From MGIIb-Q1 sp964342465 (GTDB lineage Archaea; Thermoplasmatota; Poseidoniia; Poseidoniales; Thalassarchaeaceae), in assembly GCA_964342465.1 (NCBI GenBank), contig CAYFFQ010000003.1:1-64000 (forward strand): 64,000 bases of DNA, read 5' to 3'. The position numbers were made by a program, and so were the translations under genes. Positions 26,483 through 34,253 of the stretch are shown one piece after another (position 1 is the first letter of the stretch; every line of letters begins with the position of its first letter). Below the pieces are notes generated by a model. That model was not told where the DNA came from and ran no database searches. It saw nothing but the letters and a program-made list of their open reading frames with translations.

Positions 26483-26908
26483 ATGCTTCCCGACACACTG
26501 CATGAGTTGCCCCGCGACGAGCGGTTCGCCTATGCTAAGTTATTGGCCTATGTCATCAACATCGATGATGAGGTGACCATCGACGAATTGGCTGTCTTTG
26601 AGCAGAGACTTGGAACCGCTCTTCTCTCCCCCTCTCAACGCAAGGAAATTCGTTCATACCTCAAGTATCCACCATCGCTTGAGGAGTGTCTCGACGAACT
26701 TGGTGAGGTCTCTGGAAGACTCGCCCTGAGAGATGCTGCTCTGATGACCGCGGCGGATGGAAACATCGATGAAGAGGAGCAGTTCGCTCTAGAAGCAATC
26801 GCCGAGCATCTCGGACTCGATGAGGGCATCATCGACCGTCTGCTGGAATGGGTAATGAGTGGATATGATTGGATGCAGACGGGCCTAGACCTACTTAACA
26901 TCGAATGA
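26483..26908 (+). CDS. TerB-like helical protein, first of a tandem pair
   Basis: The 141-residue all-helical acidic protein has two TerB-like signatures: KLLAYVINIDDEVTIDELAVFEQRL and DAALMTAADGNIDEEEQFALEAIAEHLGL, the Asp/Glu-rich loops of the tellurite-resistance TerB fold. It resembles the next gene along its whole length (shared start MLPD, shared ALRD...AAADG block and aromatic C-terminus). TerB proteins bind metal ions and act in membrane-linked stress complexes; the role here is unknown. Confidence 0.68.
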   Translation: MLPDTLHELPRDERFAYAKLLAYVINIDDEVTIDELAVFEQRLGTALLSPSQRKEIRSYLKYPPSLEECLDELGEVSGRLALRDAALMTAADGNIDEEEQFALEAIAEHLGLDEGIIDRLLEWVMSGYDWMQTGLDLLNIE

Positions 26909-26917
26909 GGTGAAGTG

Positions 26918-27382
26918 ATGAGCGGCATGCTGCCTGATGCTGTCGACATGCTCTCACCCGCTGAGAAAGAGGTCTACATCGAACTACTGACTGTGCTCGC
27001 AAACTCCGATGGGGCGCTTGTCCGCGAGGAGATGGCTGCGCTGGAGGCGTTCATGGGGCGGGTTCTCCTCAAACCGGAAGTGAGAGAGGAGACGCGCAAG
27101 AAGTTGCGGCGACCTGCGGACTTGGAGGAGTTGTTGGCGAAGGCGACAGAGGGTACTCTGAAGGTCGCTCTCAGGGACTCCGTACTTCTCGCTGCGGCCG
27201 ACGGAGAATACCATCCTGCGGAAGTGGTGGTGCTGGAGCGGATGGCGGAAGCGGCTGGCGTCGGTATGGAGGGGTTGGACGAACTATATGATTGGGTCAC
27301 AGATGGTTGGCACTGGTTGGCGCGCGGAAGGGCGGTTGTAACCATGAGAATCGCCGGCGATGAACTGCTCGGCAGCGGCTGA
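26918..27382 (+). CDS. TerB-like helical protein, second of a tandem pair
   Basis: A diverged duplicate of the gene before it (154 residues): LLTVLANSDGALVREEMAALEAFM and LRDSVLLAAADGEYHPAEVVVLERMAE repeat the TerB pattern. GAGGTGAAGTG precedes the ATG at 26918; a GTG one codon upstream is an alternative. The gene starts nine bases after its sister and its end overlaps the methylase gene by 23 bases, so all three are likely co-transcribed. Confidence 0.68.
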   Translation: MSGMLPDAVDMLSPAEKEVYIELLTVLANSDGALVREEMAALEAFMGRVLLKPEVREETRKKLRRPADLEELLAKATEGTLKVALRDSVLLAAADGEYHPAEVVVLERMAEAAGVGMEGLDELYDWVTDGWHWLARGRAVVTMRIAGDELLGSG

Positions 27383-29477
27383 ACCTTGCCCCACATGTTC
27401 GGGACGAGATTACTCAAGAAGGGTTGGTTCCGGATATTCGCGGGGGCTGGATGCAGGGGGCCTGCCTGCCGCTTCGGGAGGTCTCGCATTGCGTTCAGGA
27501 AATGTCAGTGGATGGTATGCCCGACTTGATAGAGCATGTCCCGACAGAGAGAATCAGGTTGACATCTGGCTTGACTGCTGGGAGCAGGCCCTCAGCAGAG
27601 GGCTACCGTTACCTGCGGTACTTCCGAAAGAGTGGCCGACTCTGCCGGCGAGTCTGCTGACCGACGCCGGCCATGTCCTCGACCAACTGCTGTGCAGATT
27701 CGATGCCGAGAAGGATGGGAGAAGCCCGCGCGGCGCCCACTCCACTCCAGTGACCCTGGTGGATGCGATGGTTGCTGATGAATTAAGGCCGGAGACACCC
27801 TCAGAAATCCATGCGCCGGCCCTGCCGATGTTGAGTGTCGCAGCCCTCCCTCCCGGCTTCCATGCTCATGTGAAAAACATCAACAGCAACAGGAATGAAT
27901 GCTCCCCTGAAGAAGATGAGGAGACATTGTCCGAGATTGCTGCTGGCAAGAGAACGAGAAGTGGAATCCCCCTTCCCTTCGCTGAGCCGGCGGTCGGCGG
28001 TGGTCTCTTTCCTGCCCGCCTCATCAGGTGGCATTCCGAGAACACCGAGAAGATGAGGTCTGAACAGAGAGCCGATGACACTCGGATATTGCTCTCCAAC
28101 CTGCAACTCCTCGATGTCTGTGAGGCGGCCTGTAGAGCAAGCAGACGACGAATCTATCTCGAATTGGTGCGATATGGGCTCGCTTCCATCGATGACCAGC
28201 CGAATGAGGGTGAAATCGGAAGAGGTGAAGCCACCTCGATGATATCTCGAGCCGTCAGGCTCGGTGACAGCCTCAAGGATGGTTGGCCATGGTGCCAGCA
28301 GCCCCGCCTTCTGATGACCAACCCGCCTTGGCTGAGAATCAAAGACCGATTCAGGGGGCATGAGGATGGAACGAGACTGAGGAAAAAGTTGGGTAGAGAA
28401 CTCCGCTCCATATGTGATGCCGATGGAAACCGCAGATTCTCGACTCTGCGCGGCAATGTGAATCTCTACCGGCTCTTCCTCGAGAGGAGCCTTCAGGTCA
28501 CCCAGACCGGTGGAAGAATCCGAATCGTCACCCCCGACAGCCTGTTGAGGGAGAAGAGCAGTATCTCGCTCAGAACACTTCTCGTCAACAACCACGAATG
28601 GACAAGTGTCTGGGAATTCCCAGAATCCTCGCGCCTCTTCGCAGGAGTTTCGCAGGGTGCACTGGTGCTGGCAGTGACCGTAGGGGGTGAAACCGACGGG
28701 GTCCTCCTCTATGGACCGGCGGAGAAGAACGAGGTGTGTTCACGACAGGGTCTCTCTCCAACCGTGCCGTGCATGGAGTTGGACAGAGGTAGGTGGGAGA
28801 CTTGGAGCCGCGGGGAGTGGGCGATTCCACGATTGCCGAGAAGCAGGGAAGAGCGAGACCACGTGCTCACCATAATCGACGACCTAGCCGAAGCACCGCG
28901 CCTGAGTGACCCCGACCATTGGCTCTGCTGCAAGGAAGACAGGGTACGAATCAGAGTCGGCGAAGTTGACCAGACCAATTGCACCGATGACATCCATTCA
29001 TGGAAGAAGGGAAGCCGTGGTGTTCCATTGGTAAGGGGGGTCCATTTCAGGTCAAATGAAGAGAAGGTGTGGTTGCACCATCCTTCACTCGACTGCCAGA
29101 TCCATTCCGGCGCGCCGGAGAGAAAACAAGCTCTCTGGAGGGGTGATATCAAACCTTCAAAACACCCCCGCCTCGCTTGTCAGGCGATTGTCAACACACA
29201 CCAGACGAGAAGACTGCGCTGGGTCGTTCTGCCAGCAGGAAGTGTCATCGGCAACTCGGTCAACCATCTGATGATACCTGATGAGACGATGAAGGGTCTG
29301 ATGAAGAGACATCGAGGCAGAGTGAAGGCTCTGAATTGGCTCTGTGAGATTCTCAATTCCAAACAGTTGGATGCATGGTCACGCGCTTGGGCGGCGAACA
29401 ATAATGTGAACAACTACGAATTGGAGTTGCTACCGGTGAAGATGGGTGAGGAAATCACCCGTTCTCATCGCATCTGA
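27360..29477 (+). CDS. N6-adenine DNA methyltransferase (Eco57I-like)
   Basis: The 705-residue protein has the layout of large adenine-specific methylases: GAHSTPVTLVDAMVADEL near 125 (the usual GxxxTP start of the catalytic domain), SAM-binding EPAVGGGLFPARLI near 209, and catalytic LLMTNPPWLRIKDRF (NPPW 321-324). VNLYRLFLERSLQ, GGRIRIVTPDSLL and a C-terminal target-recognition-like half follow. No nuclease motif is visible and no restriction gene is adjacent. It may be an orphan epigenetic methylase or the modification half of a defence system with the TerB pair. The N-terminal 60 residues are low-complexity and the start is uncertain. Confidence 0.82.
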   Translation: MNCSAAAEPCPTCSGRDYSRRVGSGYSRGLDAGGLPAASGGLALRSGNVSGWYARLDRACPDRENQVDIWLDCWEQALSRGLPLPAVLPKEWPTLPASLLTDAGHVLDQLLCRFDAEKDGRSPRGAHSTPVTLVDAMVADELRPETPSEIHAPALPMLSVAALPPGFHAHVKNINSNRNECSPEEDEETLSEIAAGKRTRSGIPLPFAEPAVGGGLFPARLIRWHSENTEKMRSEQRADDTRILLSNLQLLDVCEAACRASRRRIYLELVRYGLASIDDQPNEGEIGRGEATSMISRAVRLGDSLKDGWPWCQQPRLLMTNPPWLRIKDRFRGHEDGTRLRKKLGRELRSICDADGNRRFSTLRGNVNLYRLFLERSLQVTQTGGRIRIVTPDSLLREKSSISLRTLLVNNHEWTSVWEFPESSRLFAGVSQGALVLAVTVGGETDGVLLYGPAEKNEVCSRQGLSPTVPCMELDRGRWETWSRGEWAIPRLPRSREERDHVLTIIDDLAEAPRLSDPDHWLCCKEDRVRIRVGEVDQTNCTDDIHSWKKGSRGVPLVRGVHFRSNEEKVWLHHPSLDCQIHSGAPERKQALWRGDIKPSKHPRLACQAIVNTHQTRRLRWVVLPAGSVIGNSVNHLMIPDETMKGLMKRHRGRVKALNWLCEILNSKQLDAWSRAWAANNNVNNYELELLPVKMGEEITRSHRI

Positions 29478-29603
29478 ACCGTGTTTCTGAACCCGATTCC
29501 GGAAACGGATTGATGGATTAAGTATTAATGGTATAACTCCTCTCGTGAAGTTCAGTGTCAGCGTAGCCTGTCTGAATGCCACTATGGGACTGAGGTGTAA
29601 TCA

Positions 29604-30188
29604 ATGGGAATTCATCCGAAGATAGGCATCACCGGCTTACCCCGCTCGGGTAAGAGCGCGGTGATGCAGAAGGTCGTTGACATGCTTGAGAATGAGCGTG
29701 TTCAAGAGTTGAGAAGCCGTGGTGAAGGTGGTGGTGGCCACAAGATAATCGGCGGTGTGAAGACCGTTCCGATTCTTGAAGGAACTTCGCGGGTGGGTTA
29801 TTCTCTCGTCAACATCCAAACCGGCGAGGAAGCGACCATCGCCCACAGAGACATAGATTCGCGGAATCGTGTCCTCGGTCTTGGAATAGACACCGAGGCT
29901 GTCTCTGAATTGGCTATACCCGCCATCCAAGAAGCAATTGATGACTACGAAGTCATCGTAATCGATGAGATTGGGAAATTTGCTGTTGAATCTGAAAGTT
30001 TTGTCGAAATAGTGCGGGAGGCGATTGAAGTGGACAAACCGACCATACTCACTCTTCACAAGAAGAGCAGACACCCACTCCTTCAAGATATCAGGAGAAG
30101 GGATGACTCGCGAGTACTTGAGGTCACACCGGTGAACCGCGCCCTGTTGCCGTACAAGATTCACAAAATTGTTCGCGAAACTTACTGA
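29604..30188 (+). CDS. THEP1-type nucleoside triphosphatase
   Basis: The 194-residue P-loop protein has Walker A GLPRSGKS (11-18) and Walker B VIVIDEIGKFAVES, with the paired DEIGK pattern characteristic of the archaeal THEP1 NTPase (human NTPCR) family. These enzymes hydrolyse NTPs slowly in vitro and have no settled cellular role. GAGGTG lies 8-13 bases before the ATG. An AT-rich TTAAGTATTAATGG stretch near 29520 may be its TATA region. A segment of about 15 residues rich in Gly (GEGGGGHK) is an insertion relative to short family members. Confidence 0.88.
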   Translation: MGIHPKIGITGLPRSGKSAVMQKVVDMLENERVQELRSRGEGGGGHKIIGGVKTVPILEGTSRVGYSLVNIQTGEEATIAHRDIDSRNRVLGLGIDTEAVSELAIPAIQEAIDDYEVIVIDEIGKFAVESESFVEIVREAIEVDKPTILTLHKKSRHPLLQDIRRRDDSRVLEVTPVNRALLPYKIHKIVRETY

Positions 30189-30198
30189 TGTGTTCCTT

Positions 30199-31584
30199 AT
30201 GAGTGGCCGGCAGCGGCAGAATACAGCGGACATCGTCCACACTCACACCGCAGAGTTGCTGAGAGAGTTGTTGAAGACCATTCCCCTAGAGTGGCCTCTC
30301 CCCCACCCGCCGCTGGTGGACGCTTCGTTGCCTCCGATGATTCCAGACACCCCTGACCAGGTGATTCGGCAGGCAGAAGGATTGTTCATATCAGACCGTG
30401 CGACCTTTCAACAACTTCTTGACCAATGCAGAGAGGGAATAGTTCCACATCGTCTATCGCTTTCGGTCGACCCTCAACGAGAGGGTGAGAAATGGTTGTT
30501 GAAGAGGATTGATGAGGCCGCTAGAATCATTCTGTTCGGATTCTGTGAGAGATGGCTCGCTGCAGCGTTGGACAGAGAAGTACCTGATGCGGCGCGATGG
30601 TTCGTCGGAATCGCACTGTTCATCGGACTGTGCCGGGAGGGAGGCGGGTTGGCCGAAAACAGAGGTTACCACATCCTTGAGAGTATCGCCATGACCTCGC
30701 CGCCTGGAAGGTGGCCAACCAGACCAGCATCGGGAAGGCATCAACTGGATTGGAATCCAAGCGCTGTCCGAGAGGTGAGGTTGGTCGATGACACAACCGG
30801 AATCGATGCGGCCCACTGGGTGATGGATTCACTCGAAATGGGGGGTGCGGAGAGGCAAAGGCTACTGGTGAAGTGGATGAGGAGTATGCTTGAGCGGCCG
30901 CGGTTGGTTGATGAGATGGCTCTTCCACAACGATTCGGGAGGTTGGTGAACGGCCCAGAAGATGCAGTTGCAGCGGAACTCGCTGGTTGCATTCCTCGAC
31001 TCATTGAAGTATCCCATGATGCGGGCAGTATGCTTCTCTCATCATTGCAGTGCCGGTCGTCGCCAGAGGTGCAGATGGCGCTTGCTGCCATCCTACCATC
31101 TCTTCTGAGAAACTCGCATCCCGAGGCACTCCGCCTGTTAGATGCTCTCAGTATATCTGACAGGGTTGATGCGAGGGCGGCGGCGGTAAGTTCGCTGAAG
31201 GGGTTAAGTGGAATTGATGAGGAGGAATTTCTCTCCAGACTTCAGCACTTCGCTGCTGATGAGGATGTAAGCATCCGCCGCCAATTCGTCCAATGTTGTC
31301 TCAGAGACTATCTCGAACTTGACCGAATCGACTCCGCAGAAATCTTCACTCCACTCTGGCATGAGATGGATGAGGTCGCAGGCGTGCGAATGAGAGAATT
31401 GATGATGAGAATGCAGTCTATCGACCCGCAATCATTCTCCACCATCGCAAAAAAACTGACTGCTCAATCGGGTGATTCACTGGCCGTTCTCTGGAGTGTG
31501 ATGGGGGTCAGGGATGAAGAGAGGGTGAATGTCTGGAAAACTCATCTCGAAGAGGATGGTCCACTACCCGAACCTCTCCATTGA
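30199..31584 (+). CDS. Helical-repeat (HEAT-like) protein, unknown
   Basis: Starting at the ATG at 30199 gives 461 residues, mostly alpha-helical. From about 230 to 440 paired helices recur (AVAAELAGCIPRLIEVS, VQMALAAILPSLLRNS, ARAAAVSSLKGLSG, DVSIRRQFVQCCLRD), as in HEAT-type scaffolds that bind other proteins. The N-terminal half is not recognised. It begins ten bases after the THEP1 stop. The longer frame from 30169 would need a TTG inside THEP1. Confidence 0.58.
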   Translation: MSGRQRQNTADIVHTHTAELLRELLKTIPLEWPLPHPPLVDASLPPMIPDTPDQVIRQAEGLFISDRATFQQLLDQCREGIVPHRLSLSVDPQREGEKWLLKRIDEAARIILFGFCERWLAAALDREVPDAARWFVGIALFIGLCREGGGLAENRGYHILESIAMTSPPGRWPTRPASGRHQLDWNPSAVREVRLVDDTTGIDAAHWVMDSLEMGGAERQRLLVKWMRSMLERPRLVDEMALPQRFGRLVNGPEDAVAAELAGCIPRLIEVSHDAGSMLLSSLQCRSSPEVQMALAAILPSLLRNSHPEALRLLDALSISDRVDARAAAVSSLKGLSGIDEEEFLSRLQHFAADEDVSIRRQFVQCCLRDYLELDRIDSAEIFTPLWHEMDEVAGVRMRELMMRMQSIDPQSFSTIAKKLTAQSGDSLAVLWSVMGVRDEERVNVWKTHLEEDGPLPEPLH

Positions 31585-31609
31585 AGGGGGCTGCCCTCTT
31601 GGAAGTCGT

Positions 31610-32032
31610 ATGGGTGAGGATGTCAAGTGGGGCTTGCACACCATCATCGGTGCTGTTCTCGTCGGCCAGACTTTCTTCTCGTGGGGGGCGCCTGCTGGGC
31701 CGTGGGATGCTCCCTCGTTCACAATCGGGGTTATCGGACTAGTGGGATTGGGTTTCCTGTGGGTGGCAAAACACAGATTCATCTTTCAAAGGGGTGGAAT
31801 CATTCCCTATCTCGATGGATATCGTATCGAAATGGAACGGATTCCACTGTTGGCACTGGCAGATGCTGGTATCGGGCTACTGCTCTTCTTCCTGCTCGGT
31901 GCCATTCCCGATGGAGGGATTGTTGAGACCCCTGACCCGGCGCCGTTGATAATGCTCCTCTATGTCTGCTTGATGGGTTTGCATGCGCTCTATGCGTGGC
32001 TTGTCATCTCCGGGCCGTTGAGGGATGAATGA
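31610..32032 (+). CDS. Four-helix membrane protein, unknown
   Basis: The ATG at 31610 gives 140 residues with four hydrophobic segments (near 9-27, 33-52, 78-97, 110-133) joined by short loops. The frame opens upstream at 31529 but that part overlaps the HEAT-like gene, so the internal start is preferred. No motif is recognised. It is followed by a repeat array. Confidence 0.55.
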   Translation: MGEDVKWGLHTIIGAVLVGQTFFSWGAPAGPWDAPSFTIGVIGLVGLGFLWVAKHRFIFQRGGIIPYLDGYRIEMERIPLLALADAGIGLLLFFLLGAIPDGGIVETPDPAPLIMLLYVCLMGLHALYAWLVISGPLRDE

Positions 32033-32067
32033 ACCACCGTCAGGTGTCTCCGCCTAGATGGCTGGTC

Positions 32068-32300
32068 ATCCTCTACTCCGCACCCTTGGAGGTTGCGTAT
32101 AGCCGACTCGATGGGAGAACGACGTATTCAACTCGTTTCCGCGCCCATGGATGGTTGCGTCGAAGTCAGCGCACCCGCTACTCCATTATTCCCACCCGCA
32201 CAACTCGTTTCCGCGCCCATGGATGGTTGCCTCGCCTATGGCGGCACTCCGGGCCCTTGCGGCAACTCCTTTCCGCACCGGGGGTTGATTGCTCCACCCC
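32068..32300. repeat. Spaced intergenic repeat array, 30-base core, period 71-72
   Basis: A perfect 30-base core beginning CAACTCGTTTCCGCGCCCAT occurs at 32129-32158 and 32201-32230. A degenerate copy starts at 32272 (CAACTCCTTTCCGCACCGGG) and a further weak copy lies near 32068 (CTACTCCGCACCCTTGGAGG). Intervening segments are about 42 bases and differ. The array fills the gap between a plus-strand membrane-protein gene and the minus-strand rnhA gene, where no gene is visible. Confidence 0.85.
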
Positions 32301-32323
32301 CTTCACTCAGCGAGTGGTGAAAG

Positions 32324-32872
32324 TCACCTCTTGCCCGGTTTCCAAAATTGAATTGGAAGGGGTTTTTCTCCACTCATGGCCCTGAATGCGAGATGGTCGG
32401 CTCGCTCATTCCAACGGTGGCCACGATGGGCTCTGACCCATTCTCCACTGAGGGGGCGAATCCGACTCGTTTCAGACCACAGTTGTTGGACTCGCTCTGC
32501 CAATCGGCGATTGGCTTTGGCCTGCCAGTTGCCCTGTGCTATCTCCAAAGCGTATTGCGAGTCGGCTTTGATTATGGCTGGGCCCTCGCCCCCTTCAGCA
32601 AGAAGCCAGCGCAATGCGTGCGCTATGGCGCTCAGTTCTGCGGTGTTGTTGGAACCTACCTCAGCGCCGAGATGGGCCTCTTGATTCTCGTCGGTGATGA
32701 CACATCCACTCTCTTCGGCGACGATTTCACCGCCACCGCGCGTTGAGCCGTTGTCACCGGCTACAACGACCAATCCCCAACCGGCTGGTGTCTCACTGGT
32801 GACATTGCGGTTATCCTGACAGGAGCCATCAACATAGAGTGTGTATTCCACCTCAGTGTCGAGGGATGACAA
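32324..32872 (-). CDS. rnhA: Ribonuclease HI-type enzyme
   Basis: RNase H cuts RNA in RNA-DNA hybrids. The 182-residue protein has all four acidic active-site positions: Asp15 in YVDGSC, Glu79 in NNTAELSA, Asp104 in KADSQYA and Asp159 in NERADHLA, with the HRGHRWNE histidine loop. An insert of about 25 residues follows the first strand. The gene is last in a likely operon, six bases after gcvH. Archaea often have RNase HII instead, so type 1 may be an acquisition from bacteria. Confidence 0.9.
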   Translation of the reverse strand: MSSLDTEVEYTLYVDGSCQDNRNVTSETPAGWGLVVVAGDNGSTRGGGEIVAEESGCVITDENQEAHLGAEVGSNNTAELSAIAHALRWLLAEGGEGPAIIKADSQYALEIAQGNWQAKANRRLAERVQQLWSETSRIRPLSGEWVRAHRGHRWNERADHLAFRAMSGEKPLPIQFWKPGKR

Positions 32873-32878
32873 GTGAGT

Positions 32879-33262
32879 TCACTCTCCGATGACCTCTAAG
32901 TAACCGGCCGCGTCAAGCAGACCCTTCACCTGAGACATGTCAACGGGGCGCATTCTGACCAACCATCCCGCATGGTATGGCTGCTGATTGATGAGTTCCG
33001 GTGAATCCTCCAACTCTTCATTGACTGCTGTTATTTCTCCGGCGACTGGAGCGAAGATGCCTGAGACTGATTTGACCGATTCCACGCTGGCAAACTCGTC
33101 CCCTTCAGCCACTGAATCCCCCGCCATCGGAAGTTCGACATAGACGATGTCTGTAAGAGCATCCTGCGCATGGTCGGTGATACCAACCACAATCTCTTTT
33201 TCTTCCACCCTCATCCACTCATGGTCACTAGTGTAATACAGTCCGTTCGGTACATCGCTCAT
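32879..33262 (-). CDS. gcvH: Glycine cleavage system H protein
   Basis: The 127-residue lipoyl carrier shuttles the aminomethyl group between the P, T and L proteins of glycine cleavage. The lipoylated residue is Lys64 in FASVESVKSVSGIFAPVAGE; the C-terminal INQQPYHAGWLVRM is also typical. P and T genes are not in the window, so this H protein is stand-alone. It lies between a small membrane-protein gene and rnhA. Confidence 0.95.
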   Translation of the reverse strand: MSDVPNGLYYTSDHEWMRVEEKEIVVGITDHAQDALTDIVYVELPMAGDSVAEGDEFASVESVKSVSGIFAPVAGEITAVNEELEDSPELINQQPYHAGWLVRMRPVDMSQVKGLLDAAGYLEVIGE

Positions 33263-33316
33263 CTGCTCACCAATGCTTCCGAGGGTATTTGGTGGGTCAA
33301 GGTTTCGCCCGTATAG

Positions 33317-33706
33317 TCACTCTTCTTCCGAAGTCTTTGCGGACAACAGGCCGGCTTCAAGGCCGGCCCAAGCATCAGAGAGTTCGTCCTCATCACGCGA
33401 TTCCCGCATCTCTGCAACGATGGCATCTCGCTGGGCTGACTCACCATCTGCTGGGAACAATCTGAGAAGTGGTGAATCGACCCCCCGTTCAACCCCGAGG
33501 TGGAGCAGGGTGGCCAAGGTGAAGATGAGAGCGGTGCTGATGGGGAGTAACCAACCGATGTCTCCGCCAGAGGTACATTCAAACTGTTCATCCTCACATT
33601 CTGAAGGAGGTAGTCTGCCGTCGATGAGAGAGAGTGAGGTGGCAAACAAGAGGGCGAGGGCGAGGGCAAAAAGAAGGCGGCGGGCGACATGGGCTGGAGC
33701 CTCCAT
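33317..33706 (-). CDS. Small membrane protein, unknown
   Basis: The 129-residue protein has a hydrophobic N-terminal segment (about 10-28), a short Cys-containing loop (CEDEQFEC) likely outside the membrane, a second membrane segment (about 50-70) and an acidic cytoplasmic tail. GGGGAAGGTG precedes the ATG at 33706; the GTG one codon before is an alternative. It is probably the first gene of the run with gcvH and rnhA. Confidence 0.55.
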   Translation of the reverse strand: MEAPAHVARRLLFALALALLFATSLSLIDGRLPPSECEDEQFECTSGGDIGWLLPISTALIFTLATLLHLGVERGVDSPLLRLFPADGESAQRDAIVAEMRESRDEDELSDAWAGLEAGLLSAKTSEEE

Positions 33707-33920
33707 CACCTTCCCCGAGTCACTCTCGGCGCATCAACTCAGCGGCTCACGGAGCCTAACCTCGGGATAATTATGGCCTGCCGTAGTTTCAAGTCCACTT
33801 CCGATTATTGCGGTTTGCGAATTATTTTGTTGTATTTGTTGGCTGAAAGATCTGATGGTCGCTGGTTCAATCCCAACACAAGAACAATCAAGGATGGTAG
33901 GGTCATTCTTCAGCGACCTA

Positions 33921-33943
33921 TTATCTAGATAGGCAAATATCTA
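33921..33943. other. Inverted repeat downstream of the feo operon
   Basis: TATCTAGATA (33921-33930) is a perfect 10-base palindrome. CTAGATA-GGCAAA-TATCTAG (33924-33943) is a 7-base-pair hairpin with a 6-base loop. It lies 23 bases past the stop of the last feo gene and upstream of the next minus-strand operon. It could mark the end of the feo transcript or be a protein-binding site for the downstream promoter. The rest of 33707-33965 is AT-rich with no gene. Confidence 0.5.
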
Positions 33944-33965
33944 GGGGGTATTTTCCCGCGAGCGG

Positions 33966-34247
33966 TCACTTCAACGCGACCAATTTCTTCCCTTTGTCGG
34001 TCAACCGCCATCCAGTCAAAGGTGAAGCAGGTTCACTAGCGCACGCCGAAGATGAGCTACAACCAGAGCAGGCGAAGGATTTGGATTCTTCGCAACCGTC
34101 CCCAACGGCTTCGAGATAACCGAGTGAACATAGAGTGTCCAACCTTGAGCGAATAGCATCACTACTGACACCCAATTTTCTAGCAAGTCCATCGGCAGAA
34201 CTCACTCCTGAAGTGAAGGCTCTGAGGATACTCTTCATGTCCATCAA
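33966..34247 (-). CDS. feoC: FeoC-like winged-helix protein with a four-cysteine wing
   Basis: The 93-residue protein starts with a winged-helix domain (MKSILRAFTSG..SADGLARKLGVSSDAIRSRLDTLCSLGYLEAV). Four cysteines follow at 52, 60, 63 and 69, in the place where FeoC proteins of enterobacteria carry their iron-sulfur cysteines. With feoB seven bases upstream it is convincingly a FeoC. FeoC is thought to protect FeoB or sense iron/oxygen through its cluster. FeoC is best known from gammaproteobacteria, so its presence in an archaeal operon is notable. Confidence 0.75.
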   Translation of the reverse strand: MMDMKSILRAFTSGVSSADGLARKLGVSSDAIRSRLDTLCSLGYLEAVGDGCEESKSFACSGCSSSSACASEPASPLTGWRLTDKGKKLVALK

Positions 34248-34253
34248 CTCACC

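Noticed and set aside
27500..27850. Apparent loss of the SAM motif I in the methylase
   Set aside because: I first looked directly after the GxxxTP segment and saw none. The motif is present later, as EPAVGGGLF near residue 209, after an inserted linker.
27801..28595. A 264-codon antisense open frame inside the methylase
   Set aside because: The plus strand carries the methylase motifs EPAVGGG and NPPW in this stretch.
32029..32385. A small plus-strand gene (118 codons)
   Set aside because: It runs through the repeat array and into the antisense of rnhA and has no motif.
33740..33900. A possible tRNA (GGTTCAATCC near 33880)
   Set aside because: Only a T-loop-like sequence is present; flanking bases do not pair and no acceptor or anticodon arm can be built.
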